A stretch of DNA of 64,000 nt from Vibrio lentus (lineage in GTDB: Bacteria; Pseudomonadota; Gammaproteobacteria; Enterobacterales; Vibrionaceae), in assembly GCF_002875945.1 (NCBI RefSeq), contig NZ_MCZK01000166.1, positions 1 to 64,000 on the forward strand, in the 5' to 3' direction. The notes under the pieces were generated by a model that worked only from the letters and a program-made list of their open reading frames with translations, did no database searches and was not told the DNA's origin. Positions 18,253 to 27,003 of this stretch are shown one piece after another. The translations under genes were made by a program, and so were the position numbers. The first letter of the stretch is position 1. The number at the start of each line of letters is the position of its first letter.

Positions 18253-18804
18253 CTAGAAGCGGTAACCGACAGTCCATGAGAATGTGTCGTAATCCATGCT
18301 GTCGTAACTAGCGAATTCAAAACGCATATCAGTGTATAGGTGTTGACCGAATTCAGCACGACCACCTAGACCAACGACGAAGCTGGTATCATTGTATGAT
18401 TCCGTCCATTTTGTATCATTATAGCTAATAGAGTTATCTTCACTTTGACGAGCTAGACCAAGAACACCATAAGGCTTCAAAGAGAAGCCATCTAGGTCAA
18501 ATTTGTAACCGATGTCCGCGTCAACTTGAAATTTAGACCCATCGATATCGGCTTTTAAGCCTTCGACGCTTTCATCGTCAGTGTTAGTTGCGTAAGAAAC
18601 GTTGATACCTACGATACGGTTAAACTCATAACCGTATTCAAGTTTGATGCCGTTACCCCAATCAACAGTATCGTCGCTTATCCAGTCGGCAACTTGGGTT
18701 TTGCTATAACCAAGACCTACACGGTGTTGGCTTTCGAAACTGTTTGCAAGAGCAGGAACAGAAAGTAGTGAAGCTGAAATTAGGGTAGTAAGTGCAATTT
18801 TCAT
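18253..18804 (-). CDS. Outer-membrane beta-barrel protein (porin-family, 183 aa)
   Basis: A signal peptide (MKIALTTLISASLLSVPALA) is followed by about eight amphipathic strands: HRVGLGYSKT, GIKLEYGYEF, VGINVSYATN, FQVDADIGYKF, LKPYGVLGLAR, SFVVGLGGRAEF, LYTDMRFEFAS and FSWTVGYRF. The C-terminal Phe fits recognition by the Bam complex. It resembles the generic OmpA-like or OMP_b-brl barrels common in Vibrio. Ligand and role are unknown. It ends at a strong terminator. Confidence 0.7.
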   Translation of the reverse strand: MKIALTTLISASLLSVPALANSFESQHRVGLGYSKTQVADWISDDTVDWGNGIKLEYGYEFNRIVGINVSYATNTDDESVEGLKADIDGSKFQVDADIGYKFDLDGFSLKPYGVLGLARQSEDNSISYNDTKWTESYNDTSFVVGLGGRAEFGQHLYTDMRFEFASYDSMDYDTFSWTVGYRF

Positions 18805-18919
18805 ATTAGTCTCTATTTAGGGTTAACTTAACTGCACGATCCTTCGTACTTTAGTGTCCGTTTGATAGAGTTAATATTAAACAGTGTTTTATTGTTATTC
18901 TAAGTAGGTATTTATATAC

Positions 18920-19861
18920 CTATAATAAGCAATTCTTATTAACCTGCTTCTCCAATGCGGTTTGAATAACATTGAATAACCAGTGTAAAAGCGGGTTGTT
19001 CCGGTTCTTGGTATGGATATGGCTGTAGACAGCAACTTTCTTATATTCATCTGCAATTAAGATATCAATCGCTCTAAGGCTAGGATAGCTGTCTATGGGG
19101 AATAGGTCAGAATGTGGCATATACATATCAGAGTGGTTTAAGACATCGATAATGGCCATCACGATCTCAGAACGAAAGCCTATCTTATGGGGGATGGAAA
19201 GACTTTCTAGAATCTGCGAAGCTCGACTGAAGTTATCGTTCCAACCTGGGGATATCATCGATGCAATATCGTAGCCCGCCAAATCTTGTGGTGTTACCAA
19301 GGATTTTTTGATTGGGTGATCTTTTCTTACTATCAAACGACCCGTGACTTCAACCATTTGCTTGGCATAGATTTCCTTCGATTGGTTTGGCAGTTCATAC
19401 GCAACCCCGAGTAAAACTTCCCCTTTTTGAATATCTTCGGCTGACGATGTCGTCCAGCTTGTAAGCTCTAGCTTTGAGTTCGGAGCTTGGGTCATGATCT
19501 CTTTATATAAGGTGCCAGATAAGCAAGAAAGTACGACTGGAGATAAGGCTATTTTTATCGGGTAATCAATGGCTTTTGGATCGAATGCTTTTGAGGAGTT
19601 AACGGCTGTCATCAAACCGTCTAAATGAGGGGTGATCTCATTGGCTAGCTGATCACTAAAGGTCGTTGATTGCAATCCACCATGGACTTTAACGAAGAGA
19701 TCATCGGAGAAATGATAACGTAGCTTTTGCAGAGCTTGGCTAACCGCTGGCTGAGAAACGAATAAACGCTCCGCAGCCTTTCTGGTGTTTTTTTCTTGGT
19801 AAACAATCAGAAAGGTACGTAATAAGTTTAAATCGAGAGAGCTGAATAGATCCTTAGCCAT
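18920..19861 (-). CDS. LysR-family transcriptional regulator
   Basis: A 313-residue LysR-type regulator. The N-terminal winged helix-turn-helix is LDLNLLRTFLIVYQEKNTRKAAERLFVSQPAVSQALQ, read in two parts around residue 25. It is followed by a periplasmic-binding-protein-like effector domain (about 95-300). GGAACGTT precedes the ATG. It stands between the outer-membrane protein gene and cutC, all on the minus strand but separated by gaps over 100 bp. The target and inducer cannot be told from sequence. Confidence 0.88.
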   Translation of the reverse strand: MAKDLFSSLDLNLLRTFLIVYQEKNTRKAAERLFVSQPAVSQALQKLRYHFSDDLFVKVHGGLQSTTFSDQLANEITPHLDGLMTAVNSSKAFDPKAIDYPIKIALSPVVLSCLSGTLYKEIMTQAPNSKLELTSWTTSSAEDIQKGEVLLGVAYELPNQSKEIYAKQMVEVTGRLIVRKDHPIKKSLVTPQDLAGYDIASMISPGWNDNFSRASQILESLSIPHKIGFRSEIVMAIIDVLNHSDMYMPHSDLFPIDSYPSLRAIDILIADEYKKVAVYSHIHTKNRNNPLLHWLFNVIQTALEKQVNKNCLL

Positions 19862-19961
19862 AACGTTCCATGTGTCGCTATATTGAACCTACCAATATAC
19901 TTGAGTTCCGTGCTTTTACTAGGGGTGTAATATCAGTGTTTAGTCAGCTCTCGGAGGCTTT

Positions 19962-20708
19962 CTACTTATCGATGGTAGCTCTCAGTTCTTTAATCTTTTG
20001 ACTACTCGTGATCGGAATCAAGTAGTCGTCTACGTCATCGTGTCCCATCTGAGCTTTTGAAGCTTGTGTCATTAGACTCGGCCGTGTTGATTTTGCAGAC
20101 AAGTGCAGAGCCTGAACTTTGGCATGCTTAAGAATTTCATGACCATTGTCAGCGGTAACACCGGCCCCTGCCATGATATCCAATCGTCCTTGGCTGAGTG
20201 ATACCATCTCTTTAAGAATGTCTTTTCCTAGCTCGGCATTACTTGCTAATCCTGACGTTAAAACACGCTCACAACCAAGCTCAATAATCTGCTCTAATGC
20301 TACTTTATAATCCTGAAGTTGGTCGATTGCTCTGTGGAAGGTGATGCCTAGTTTGAGTTGATGAGCCTTGGCTGCGAGGGTTTGCATCGCAAGCATGTCT
20401 ATCTTCCCTTCGGGTGTTAGTACACCGAGTACCACACCATTTAAACCAGCATCGGCAGTGGCTTGGATATCGTCAAGCATACACAACACATCATCATCAT
20501 CGAAAATGAAGTCGCCTTGCCTTGGGCGTATCATGGCGTATACCGGAACTGATGAAATTCGAGCCGCTTGCTTCATTATTCCAAAGCTCGGTGTTAGTCC
20601 ACCTAATGCCAATGACGAGCAGAGCTCGATCCTATTCGCGCCGCCAGACAGTGCGTTATGGAGAGATTCTAAGTTATCGATACAGACTTCAATTTCGGTA
20701 TTCATCAT
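19962..20708 (-). CDS. cutC: CutC family protein (copper homeostasis)
   Basis: A TIM-barrel protein historically linked to copper tolerance, though its biochemical role is unsettled. I begin at the tandem ATG ATG at 20708. This gives MMNTEIEVCIDNLESLHNA, matching the family start, and removes a 13-residue extension that the longer frame from 20747 would add. Family segments are GANRIELCSSLALGGLTPS, PVYAMIRPRQGDF, ITFHRAIDQ, CERVLTSG and IMAGAGVTADN. The length is about 248 residues, as in E. coli. Confidence 0.92.
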   Translation of the reverse strand: MMNTEIEVCIDNLESLHNALSGGANRIELCSSLALGGLTPSFGIMKQAARISSVPVYAMIRPRQGDFIFDDDDVLCMLDDIQATADAGLNGVVLGVLTPEGKIDMLAMQTLAAKAHQLKLGITFHRAIDQLQDYKVALEQIIELGCERVLTSGLASNAELGKDILKEMVSLSQGRLDIMAGAGVTADNGHEILKHAKVQALHLSAKSTRPSLMTQASKAQMGHDDVDDYLIPITSSQKIKELRATIDK

Positions 20709-20874
20709 ATTTACTCGTTCTAAGAGATACTGATGAAATAATAGCAATCTAGATACGAATCTGAATAGGTGTCGGTAGAGGAAAATAGGGGTAAAGTTTG
20801 AGTTTGCAACTACCTCAATTGCGCATCCGTAGAGACAAGTTAGTGTGAAAGGAAATACGCTGGGGATATAAAAG

Positions 20875-20906
20875 AAAAAAGCCCGAAGCGTTAACTTCGG
20901 GCTTTT
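20875..20906. terminator. Bidirectional terminator
   Basis: GCCCGAAG (20881-20888) pairs with CTTCGGGC (20895-20902), with six A before and TTTT after. On the minus strand it would end the peroxiredoxin transcript. Confidence 0.75.
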
Positions 20907-21027
20907 AATAGGACTTTACTTCTTAACTGATTGGCGGTGCGCTTTGCGCTATTAGCTTATGCTTTATTTCTCTTTATAGAGAGTCTTCCAACCATTAACC
21001 TGAGTTGAGTTCAGGCTTAAGAGGTAA

Positions 21028-21636
21028 TTACTTGCTTAGGTCGTCAGCGTGCTCAGATAGGAATGCTGCAACACCTTGTGGAGATGCGTCCATACCTGAT
21101 TTACCTTCTTCCCATTGTGCAGGACAAACTTCACCGTTCTTCTCGTGGAAGTTTAGTGCGTCTACCATACGTAGCATTTCGTCGATGTTACGACCTAGTG
21201 GAAGATCGTTAACTACTTGGTGACGTACAAGGCCGTCAGCATCGATTAGGAAAGAACCACGGAAAGCAACGCCTGCTTCTGGGTGCTCAACATCGTATGC
21301 TTTGCAGATCTCGTGCTTAACGTCAGCAATTAGAGGGTATTTAACTTGACCGATACCGCCATCAGCGATAGCAGTGTTACGCCATGCGTTGTGAGAGAAT
21401 TGTGAATCGATAGAAACACCGATTACTTCAACGCCTTTAGCTTGGAAATCTTCTAGACGGTTGTCGAAAGCGATTAGCTCTGAAGGACAAACGAAAGTGA
21501 AGTCTAGTGGGTAGAAGAAAACTACAGCTTTCTTACCTTTAGTGAATTCTGCGAAGTTGAAGTTATCAACGATCTCACCGTTACCTAGAACAGCTGCTGC
21601 AGTAAAGTCAGGGGCTTGACGACCTACTAGTACCAT
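21028..21636 (-). CDS. Typical 2-Cys peroxiredoxin (AhpC/TSA family)
   Basis: Reduces hydrogen peroxide and organic peroxides in the cytoplasm. The 202-residue chain has the peroxidatic Cys50 (PLDFTFVCPSE), the resolving Cys171 (GEVCPAQW), the catalytic Arg in AWRN and an ADGGIGQVKYPL loop. The C-terminus ends in HADDLSK, without the YF motif of sensitive peroxiredoxins. An AGGAG site precedes the start. It is divergent from oxyR, which very likely activates it. The family is certain, but the reductant is not visible here, as no ahpF lies beside it. Confidence 0.93.
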   Translation of the reverse strand: MVLVGRQAPDFTAAAVLGNGEIVDNFNFAEFTKGKKAVVFFYPLDFTFVCPSELIAFDNRLEDFQAKGVEVIGVSIDSQFSHNAWRNTAIADGGIGQVKYPLIADVKHEICKAYDVEHPEAGVAFRGSFLIDADGLVRHQVVNDLPLGRNIDEMLRMVDALNFHEKNGEVCPAQWEEGKSGMDASPQGVAAFLSEHADDLSK

Positions 21637-21703
21637 TTGGAATCTCCTAAAAAATTAGTTGGCCCAACACATCTTTGTTTGGGCTCCGTTTCTACGGGAC
21701 AAA

Positions 21704-21726
21704 CTATAGTACAATCGGTACTATAG
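21704..21726. promoter_or_regulatory. Perfect palindrome in the prx/oxyR gap
   Basis: CTATAGTAC (21704-21712) is an exact inverted match of GTACTATAG (21718-21726) around AATCG. It contains the ATAG and CTAT half-elements typical of OxyR sites, but 11 bp apart rather than the usual 7. On the minus strand it overlaps a likely -10 (TATAGT) of the peroxiredoxin gene. It is a candidate OxyR site, and its unusual spacing keeps confidence moderate. Confidence 0.45.
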
Positions 21727-21845
21727 AAAAAAGCGAATTAAATAGATTAAGTTAATCGAAAAAAGCGATGAGCTTAATCTTTGCCCAGTCCTTAGGTCTG
21801 CTGACCTTTACGTAACTTATCCTACTCATATTACAAAGTAATTTC

Positions 21846-22751
21846 ATGAATAAATGGCCAAGTCTTAAGCAGCTTCACTATCTTGTTACCCTTCACGAAA
21901 CTCGTCACTTTAGTGATGCAGCGGATCGCTGCTTCGTGAGTCAATCTACGCTAAGTAAAGGCATTCAAAACCTAGAAGAGCTGATTGGTTGTCCTCTGTA
22001 TGAGAAGAAAGATAAAAAGAGCCCATTGGTTTTTACTCAAGCGGGTGAGCTGGTGGTTAAGCACGGTCGAGAGTTATTGGCGAAAGGGCAAGACTTGGTT
22101 GAGCTCGGAAATCTATGCAATGGTGATGCGATGCAAGGGCAGTTGCGAGTCGGGTGTATCCCTACCATTGCGCCATTCCTTTTGTGTGATTTGGTCCAAG
22201 AAGCCAACCATCGTTTCCCACAATTGAACTTACTGTTACGTGAAGACACGACGACTAACTTATTGGCTGCACTGCGTCATGGTGAGTTAGATGTGTTGAT
22301 TCTGGCTCTGCCTGTCGATATCGACAACATGGAGAGTAAAGTTGTCGGGCAAGACCCGTTCAGAATGGTGATCAGTCGTAATCAAGCCGATGGTATTCGT
22401 GTCCCAATTAAATATGACGACCTGCCGGATGAATCTGTTTTTCTATTAGAAAATGAACACTGCTTAACCGAGCACGCGGTATCAGCTTGTAAGTTAACCG
22501 ACAAAGAGAAGATAAATCCGTTCACCGCCACAAGCCTCCACACATTGGTGCAAATGGTGGCCAATGGTTTAGGTACTACTTTTATTCCTCAAATGGCCAT
22601 CGACCACGGTTTGCTGGAAAACCAGAATCTCGTTGTGATCGATCCTCCTGGTCAGCAAGCGTACCGAGATATCGGCCTTGTATGGCGACCAAGCTCATCA
22701 CGCCGTGAAACCTTCCATCAACTAGCCGATGTGGTTTCTGAGTTGTTGTAA
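21846..22751 (+). CDS. oxyR: Hydrogen-peroxide-sensing regulator OxyR
   Basis: A LysR-type activator that is switched on by a disulfide. The 301-residue length matches E. coli (305). The DNA-binding helix is HFSDAADRCFVSQSTLSKGIQ, read as residues 21-41. The redox pair is Cys206 and Cys215 in EHCLTEHAVSAC, with the same nine-residue spacing as Cys199 and Cys208 of E. coli OxyR. It is divergent from a peroxiredoxin gene, the usual arrangement for oxyR. Confidence 0.95.
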   Translation: MNKWPSLKQLHYLVTLHETRHFSDAADRCFVSQSTLSKGIQNLEELIGCPLYEKKDKKSPLVFTQAGELVVKHGRELLAKGQDLVELGNLCNGDAMQGQLRVGCIPTIAPFLLCDLVQEANHRFPQLNLLLREDTTTNLLAALRHGELDVLILALPVDIDNMESKVVGQDPFRMVISRNQADGIRVPIKYDDLPDESVFLLENEHCLTEHAVSACKLTDKEKINPFTATSLHTLVQMVANGLGTTFIPQMAIDHGLLENQNLVVIDPPGQQAYRDIGLVWRPSSSRRETFHQLADVVSELL

Positions 22752-23244
22752 AAAACTGTCGTCGACACTTACGTATTCCCACTACCTTTGAGTGGCTATT
22801 CAAGTCGCTATTTTTATTAAACCAAGCAAACTGTCAATAAATATTGATAGTTTGCTTGGTTTAAAGCCGATTTTATTATCTTTTCTATCACTCCAATGAT
22901 TAGTAAACGTGAGCAGTGCTAGGTTAATGATAAATTGAATTTATAAATATTGATGTCACATTTTTTATATGGATAGTTAACCTAGTTATTCGTATTGCCC
23001 TCATTACTCTAACGCCTAAAAATTGAGTGTATTTGCCACTTTCTATGATGTTATCTACTGATTTTATTAATGGTTTGACGTTGTTAACGTAAGTGTTAGA
23101 GCAATATTTTTAATTTCTGTTGTTGTGGTAAAAATTCGAGGGACTAATGTAAAACGAAGAGGGTAGAGTCGAATAATTAGGTCGAGGTAAATAGTGTTGG
23201 TGCTATTTACCTATTAATCAAAAATAAAAATCAAAAGAAAAATC
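22752..23244. other. AT-rich 493-bp gap with a long hairpin
   Basis: No gene is seen here. The only strong feature is the inverted repeat at 22817-22863. The rest is AT-rich and carries presumed promoter sequence for the 970-residue protein, whose ribosome-binding site (AAAAGAAAAATC) is weak. Confidence 0.5.
22817..22863. repeat. Long inverted repeat after oxyR
   Basis: TTAAACCAAGCAAACT (22817-22832) pairs with AGTTTGCTTGGTTTAA (22848-22863). After one G-T position, the inner TCAATA and TATTGA also pair around AA. It forms a nearly unbroken stem of more than 20 bp. No T-run follows on either strand, so it is not a canonical intrinsic terminator. Confidence 0.8.
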
Positions 23245-26157
23245 ATGAATGATACTAAACACAGTTTGGTAGGGCTTCTTATACCCTTAATATTATTGTC
23301 GGGTGCGGCTAGTGCTACAGAAAATATAAGTAAAGAAACGTTAATTCAGTTATCTCAAAGTGATTCTGCAACTGTAATAGATGAGACTTTGGCTGCGCTG
23401 TATCCTCAATATGCGAATAGCTCTGAAGCAAAGAGTTTGACTACTTTTCGTTACTTAGAGCGTATGTACACTCTCGACCCAAAAAGTGGCGAAATTATTG
23501 TCGCAATATCTGAAGGTAGAGAAGGAACTCGTTTCGATTCTTTGTGGGGAAATAAAGAAAAGCGCCAAGCAGACGATGCAATTGAAACCATTGAAAGCCT
23601 TGTTATAAAACCTTCAGATTTGGATGTTTTAAAAACGGTGCTTTTTGATGCCTATTATGACCGTGCTACAGCTGAATTTATTCTTGCTAATCGTTCAATT
23701 GATGAGGCCAGAATACAATGGATTGAGCAAGCGAGTGTCTCGACAATAGAAAAACACCGCCAACAATCTTTCGATATTCTGTTACGTGCTTTTGATGATT
23801 ATTGGAAGTTAATCGAAAACCACTCTCAAGAATTTGTTAGTGAGCAGTCATCTCGTAATGTACAAAGTGCTCGATATTTAAATGGCGATGGCAAGTCAGT
23901 ACCTGTATATCAAGGTGGCAGTTTAATTACGGGTTATAAAGATGCTTTATTAGCGTATCAGTTAATGAATGAATTATTGGCCCAGCAATTACACCTCAGT
24001 AAATTAAAGGCAGTATCGGCTAACCCTGAAGAGCAAAAGTCTAAGCTTGCAGATGAAGCTAGATCACTTCTTGCTCTTGTTTCGTTAAAAGAGAAGCAGC
24101 TAAGCAGTTTGTTAGGTGCTGAGTCCTACACTCATATAATGCTGTCCTCTGAGCTAGGTAAGTTTAAAGGCAACACGGCCGAATTGAAATCGGTGATAAC
24201 TTGGCTTAAAGGTGATGGGAACTATTTGGGGTTACCTGATGACTTTGTCGTGTTGATGCCTGATTACAACTCACAAGAGAATGTTGAAAATAGCTCATTC
24301 GAGTCTGTGGAAAAAGTGTTAGGTGGGATGTCACACTCATTAGAGTATTCATTGAATAAAGCTCAAAAAGAACGTGTTGACTACCACTACCAATTGGATT
24401 CATTTACACGAAACTTTGCTCAAGAAAATGGCCGATTAAAGGCAAGATTGTTTACTTTACTCGGCTGTTCGGTCGACTCAGTTGTTACTCCTTGTAAAGA
24501 GCAGACCGAGGGTCAACGTAAGGGCAGTTTAATCGGCTACCAGTTGAAAAGCGTTCAAGCTGCAAAGACCGAAGGTGAACGAGCCTATAGAGCTCATCGT
24601 GAGGTATTAAAAAATATATCGATAGAAATTAAACGTATTGAACAAGAACAACAAGTTAACAATGCGATCGATAACATTACGGTTAAACTGGGCCTTAATG
24701 ACGTTCCTTTCAAAAGCTTAATTGATGAAAGCCGAAAGTCGACTTTGGACATGAACTTAGTGCTGTCTTCCGAAGAAGTTAAGCGCTCTCTCGATATACT
24801 AGGCCGCTTTTTGAATGATATCGGTTCCACCGACTTGTCATCGACATTTTCTGCTATTGAAAGCTTACAAGGCGCTTTGAACGAAAGCTCCCTTAAAGCT
24901 GAATTATATATTCAGAAGTTGGCTTTGCTCGAGCGTTCAAGAATCAAAGGCTTACGAGCAGAACAATTAGATGTCTTTACAGAAGGTCGGATTAAGGAAC
25001 TAACGTTAGAGCTAGAAACTGCTAAAGCTGATATGGCTAAGTCGCTTTCTAATTTAGTTGATGATGCCGGTAGGTTAGTAATCTTTAGTGCAGAAGCTCA
25101 GCGTTTGGTTGCTCAAATAGAACAAAATGAACATCTTAAATCTGAACGCTCTTATGCTGACCCGCTGAATTTTAGTGCGTTGACCGTTGAAACATCTCGA
25201 GCTGAATCACAGTTCTCTAACCTTCAAGAATGGCTTTTTTATGCTGTACAAGCACTTGAATATAAATGGCAAGAGTCGTTTTATGATCGTATTGAGGGTT
25301 TTGATAAAAACTATGTGTTTAAGCTCCAAGATACTCAGCAATCAACCGTTTACTTAGACGCATTAAAGCGTTTTGACGATAAGAGGTATACGCCATTCGG
25401 CCAGAAAGTGACGGATGTTATTTCCCTAAAGGAACATATTTTCGGTTACATCGATAATCATGGTGGGAAAACCATTTATTATCCTGCTCCTGATGGTAGC
25501 GGAGATATGTTGACTGCAGATGAAGCGTTTAACGCAAAGTTAAAGCTGCTTTCTCGTAACTTTGGCTTTGATAAATGGTTAACTGTAGAGTTCAGTACTG
25601 TGAAACACTTTCCTAAAACGAACCTTTTTCATGGACCGATACTTGGCAACGAAGATGATGTGATGTGTTTAGAAGTAGCAGGGAATTACTCGGATAAAAT
25701 TGACGGGATTTCGATTAACCTTGCAATCAATTATGACATATCGGGTGAATCTGCAACTCGAGCACTTCTTACTTATGGTGGTAATAACTACATGCGTAGC
25801 CGTATTCCAGGAGTGTTAATGGATGATGGACAAGGGCTTAAAGGTGATTTGATTTCCTATTCAACACGTTTTGCGGATATTTCCAATAACGGTGTTGTAT
25901 CTAAAAGCAGTTTTAAACAGCATATGAGCGCTAATATCATGACTGGCTATCATGATAATAAAGAACTCCTTAACCCAACTTATTCATTTAAAGAAAGAAG
26001 TGTTGCAGCTTCAGGATGGAGATTGTCTCTTCAGTTAGGTGACGAATATGGGGATATTGTTGAAACTGAAGCGATTGATGATATCCAAGTGATAGTGCAG
26101 CACAACCTGAAGGCTCGACGTGCCTCAATTTGCAGCGGCGAATCTGGTCCTTTATAA
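23245..26157 (+). CDS. Large exported protein of unknown function (970 aa)
   Basis: I do not recognise a named family. A signal peptide (MNDTKHSLVGLLIPLILLSGAASA) shows export. Residues of about 100-260 are helical (AYYDRATAEFILANRSIDEA). About 350-650 is a long helical, probably coiled-coil region rich in Glu, Leu and Lys. The last 250 residues change character: a helical segment ('EWLFYAVQALEYKWQESFYD'), then a strand-rich domain with IDGISINLAINYDISG, ALLTYGGNNYMRSRIPGV, GWRLSLQLGDEYGD and a closing DDIQVIVQHNL. This end vaguely recalls the C-terminus of Tc-toxin A-type subunits, but that is weak inference. The gene is AT-richer than its neighbours and stands alone, with a terminator behind it. 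Confidence 0.75.
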   Translation: MNDTKHSLVGLLIPLILLSGAASATENISKETLIQLSQSDSATVIDETLAALYPQYANSSEAKSLTTFRYLERMYTLDPKSGEIIVAISEGREGTRFDSLWGNKEKRQADDAIETIESLVIKPSDLDVLKTVLFDAYYDRATAEFILANRSIDEARIQWIEQASVSTIEKHRQQSFDILLRAFDDYWKLIENHSQEFVSEQSSRNVQSARYLNGDGKSVPVYQGGSLITGYKDALLAYQLMNELLAQQLHLSKLKAVSANPEEQKSKLADEARSLLALVSLKEKQLSSLLGAESYTHIMLSSELGKFKGNTAELKSVITWLKGDGNYLGLPDDFVVLMPDYNSQENVENSSFESVEKVLGGMSHSLEYSLNKAQKERVDYHYQLDSFTRNFAQENGRLKARLFTLLGCSVDSVVTPCKEQTEGQRKGSLIGYQLKSVQAAKTEGERAYRAHREVLKNISIEIKRIEQEQQVNNAIDNITVKLGLNDVPFKSLIDESRKSTLDMNLVLSSEEVKRSLDILGRFLNDIGSTDLSSTFSAIESLQGALNESSLKAELYIQKLALLERSRIKGLRAEQLDVFTEGRIKELTLELETAKADMAKSLSNLVDDAGRLVIFSAEAQRLVAQIEQNEHLKSERSYADPLNFSALTVETSRAESQFSNLQEWLFYAVQALEYKWQESFYDRIEGFDKNYVFKLQDTQQSTVYLDALKRFDDKRYTPFGQKVTDVISLKEHIFGYIDNHGGKTIYYPAPDGSGDMLTADEAFNAKLKLLSRNFGFDKWLTVEFSTVKHFPKTNLFHGPILGNEDDVMCLEVAGNYSDKIDGISINLAINYDISGESATRALLTYGGNNYMRSRIPGVLMDDGQGLKGDLISYSTRFADISNNGVVSKSSFKQHMSANIMTGYHDNKELLNPTYSFKERSVAASGWRLSLQLGDEYGDIVETEAIDDIQVIVQHNLKARRASICSGESGPL

Positions 26158-26178
26158 CAACATAAATAACCTTACTTT

Positions 26179-26209
26179 GAGCCTCATGATTTTATGAGGC
26201 TCTTTTTAT
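26179..26209 (+). terminator. Terminator of the 970-residue protein gene
   Basis: GAGCCTCAT (26179-26187) pairs perfectly with ATGAGGCTC (26194-26202), followed by TTTTT. Confidence 0.85.
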
Positions 26210-26221
26210 AGCTTCCGAGCG

Positions 26222-26668
26222 TTACTCTACTTCAGCTTCTTCCGGTTCTACTTCTTCTTGTAATTCTAACAAATTGATCGCTATCGTGACGAAGTCACTG
26301 TCTGTAATGATCCCCACTAATTCGTAGTTTTCTACAACAGGTAAACAGCCCACTTTGTGTTTCTGCATATAGATAGCTGACTCTTTTAATCCTGCACGCG
26401 GCTCTACCGACATAACGCTTTTGTGCATGATGTCGTTGAGTGGTGTTGAGAGAGTAAAAGATTGAGCTTGTGGGATATTTTGTAGGCTGGATTCTTGAGC
26501 GCCAAGAACGTCTCGTTGTGTGACGACGCCAAGTAGCTTTCTGTCCGCATCAACGACTGGGATATGGCGGATATCAAGCGCTTCCATCATGTGCTTAGCA
26601 TCGGCCAGTGAATGTGAGCGCAATAGAGTATGAGGGTTGCGAGTCATCATATCTTCAACCTTGATCAT
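26222..26668 (-). CDS. CBS-pair domain protein (148 aa)
   Basis: Two CBS motifs form one Bateman module, at about residues 6-60 (MMTRNPHTLLRSHSLADA, HIPVVDADRKLLGVVTQRDV) and 76-135 (IMHKSVMSVEPRAGLKES, CLPVVENYELVGIITDSD). Such modules usually bind adenosine nucleotides and regulate partners. The acidic tail (EEVEPEEAEVE) is not conserved. The start at 26668 is chosen because GGAGG lies just upstream and the first motif follows at once. The longer frame from 26764 has no such support. No partner domain or target gene is evident nearby. Confidence 0.88.
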   Translation of the reverse strand: MIKVEDMMTRNPHTLLRSHSLADAKHMMEALDIRHIPVVDADRKLLGVVTQRDVLGAQESSLQNIPQAQSFTLSTPLNDIMHKSVMSVEPRAGLKESAIYMQKHKVGCLPVVENYELVGIITDSDFVTIAINLLELQEEVEPEEAEVE

Positions 26669-27003
26669 ACGAACCTCCTTATTTTTTAATTTGTTGCTAT
26701 TACTATAGTTTTTTATCCAAAAAATAACTGAGAGCTGACGCATTTTTGGGGGAGTTTTATGCAACTAATTCGCGAACTTTAAGAGGTGAATCAGTAGCAT
26801 TATTTTACGCCTCTTTACAATAATCCATTGCTGTAAACCTTGCTATTGCGGCTCGTGTGCCTATACTAGCCCACTGCGAAATTTTTAGTCGCGCCTGCGA
26901 TCTGTTTACGGTAGCTATTTCCTTACGGTAACGGTTTATTGGCGGCAGCGATTGATGATTCGTCAACGATACAAACCTCATCAACTAAGACAAGATTAGA
27001 CAC
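26669..27003. other. 335-bp divergent gap upstream of queA
   Basis: This gap holds the promoters of the CBS gene (left) and the queA-tgt region (right). Short inverted repeats are present, such as AAGAGG paired with CCTCTT near 26780-26815. I see no gene and no clear operator. Confidence 0.3.
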
